Source: Zygaena filipendulae
Taxonomy: Eukaryota > Arthropoda > Insecta > Lepidoptera > Zygaenidae
Direction: 5' to 3'
Length of the DNA: 64,000 nucleotides
NCBI GenBank assembly: GCA_907165275.2
Contig: OU015655.1
Span: 12,474,501-12,538,500 of the forward strand
Shown: one piece after another, positions 63,681 through 64,000 of the stretch
Layout: each line of letters starts with the position of its first letter
Position numbering within the stretch: position 1 is the stretch's first letter
Position numbers and translations under genes: made by a program
Notes under the pieces: model-generated
The model's input: the letters and a program-made list of their open reading frames with translations, nothing else
The model's database searches: none
Told to the model about the DNA's origin: nothing

Positions 63681-64000
63681 TAGGTTCACACGCGTGCGTT
63701 CAACTCTACATTCAACGTGCACATTCACATTCACGAGCGTGTAAACGGTACGCCCGAGCCCGTGAACGCGCCTGTGAACGTGAATGCCGCGAATCGGGCA
63801 AGTGTCGGTTTTTTGGCAAAGTTCAAAGGATGAATGTGCGGGCGCCCGGTGACTGTTTACACGCGCGCGGGCAGTCAGTCTGTCCCGCGCTTTCGCGACG
63901 AGTGGATCTTCATTCAACGTTGCTAAGAAAGTCGCTACGATCGGATATTACGTACAACATGGCGGAATGGTCAAACGTTAATTTTGTTTCTTTTTCCAAT
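63681..64000 (+). mobile_element. possible 5' end of a PIF/Harbinger-like element with an open frame at the edge
   Basis: From GGTTCACACGCGTGCGTTCA the DNA is rich in GTGAACG/CGTTCAC words of both orientations, as in terminal regions of Harbinger-type elements. An ATG at 63959 (GCGG follows) opens a frame that stays open for 14 codons to the window end, beginning MAEWSN, which resembles the start of MADF-domain proteins. This is inference from few residues; an ordinary gene's first exon is equally possible. Confidence 0.25.

Overview
This is a eukaryotic, AT-rich, repeat-dense window. It almost certainly comes from a lepidopteran insect (moth or butterfly). The organism call rests on two things. 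Two intron-split genes encode animal proteins of insect type. Many dispersed repeats end in the word TTTATAATATTAGTAGGAT and contain GCGGTTTCACCCGCG / CCCGCGGGAATTCCGGGAT, a pattern I know from butterfly and moth genomes. The species cannot be named from sequence alone.

Two genes are well supported, both on the minus strand. (1) At the left edge (240-4394) lie the first three coding exons of parvin, the actin-binding member of the ILK-PINCH-parvin adhesion complex; the rest lies beyond base 1. (2) From 36395 down to 8881 lies what looks like a complete evi5 gene, a Rab GTPase-activating protein with a TBC domain and a long coiled coil. I could join 15 coding exons into one open reading frame of 861 codons: 36230-36395, 32008-32178, 28622-28863, 27583-27774, 26834-26998, 26179-26373, 22891-23049, 21323-21556, 20234-20461, 19015-19122, 18500-18700, 17198-17365, 14873-14968, 14325-14426, 8881-9039. 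The first two introns are phase 1 and the other twelve are phase 0. The arginine and glutamine fingers of the TBC domain are intact.

The remaining DNA is introns and intergenic sequence full of transposable-element debris. It holds: about ten copies of a 250-340 bp MITE carrying paired TGACGTCA palindromes; six copies of a 235 bp MITE with 4-bp target duplications; several foldback families; a decayed Tc1-type transposon (24307-25222) with an internally deleted relative (16798-17031); tRNA-derived SINEs; and many copies of the lepidopteran short retroelement. From 37 kb to the right edge (27 kb) I find no convincing protein-coding gene. The exceptions are two weak candidates: a possible plus-strand first exon at 52338-52403, and an open frame entering the right edge at 63959.

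No new molecular system is evident. The most interesting observations concern repeats at evi5 splice junctions. Exon 2 sits between two near-identical 300-bp direct repeats and its splice donor runs into one of them. The exon 12 donor abuts a three-deep nested repeat. The exon 5 donor runs straight into a CA microsatellite. Intron 2 carries a ~177-bp-armed inverted repeat that would fold into long double-stranded RNA. All exon limits are read by eye from splice signals and homology and have not been tested against transcripts.
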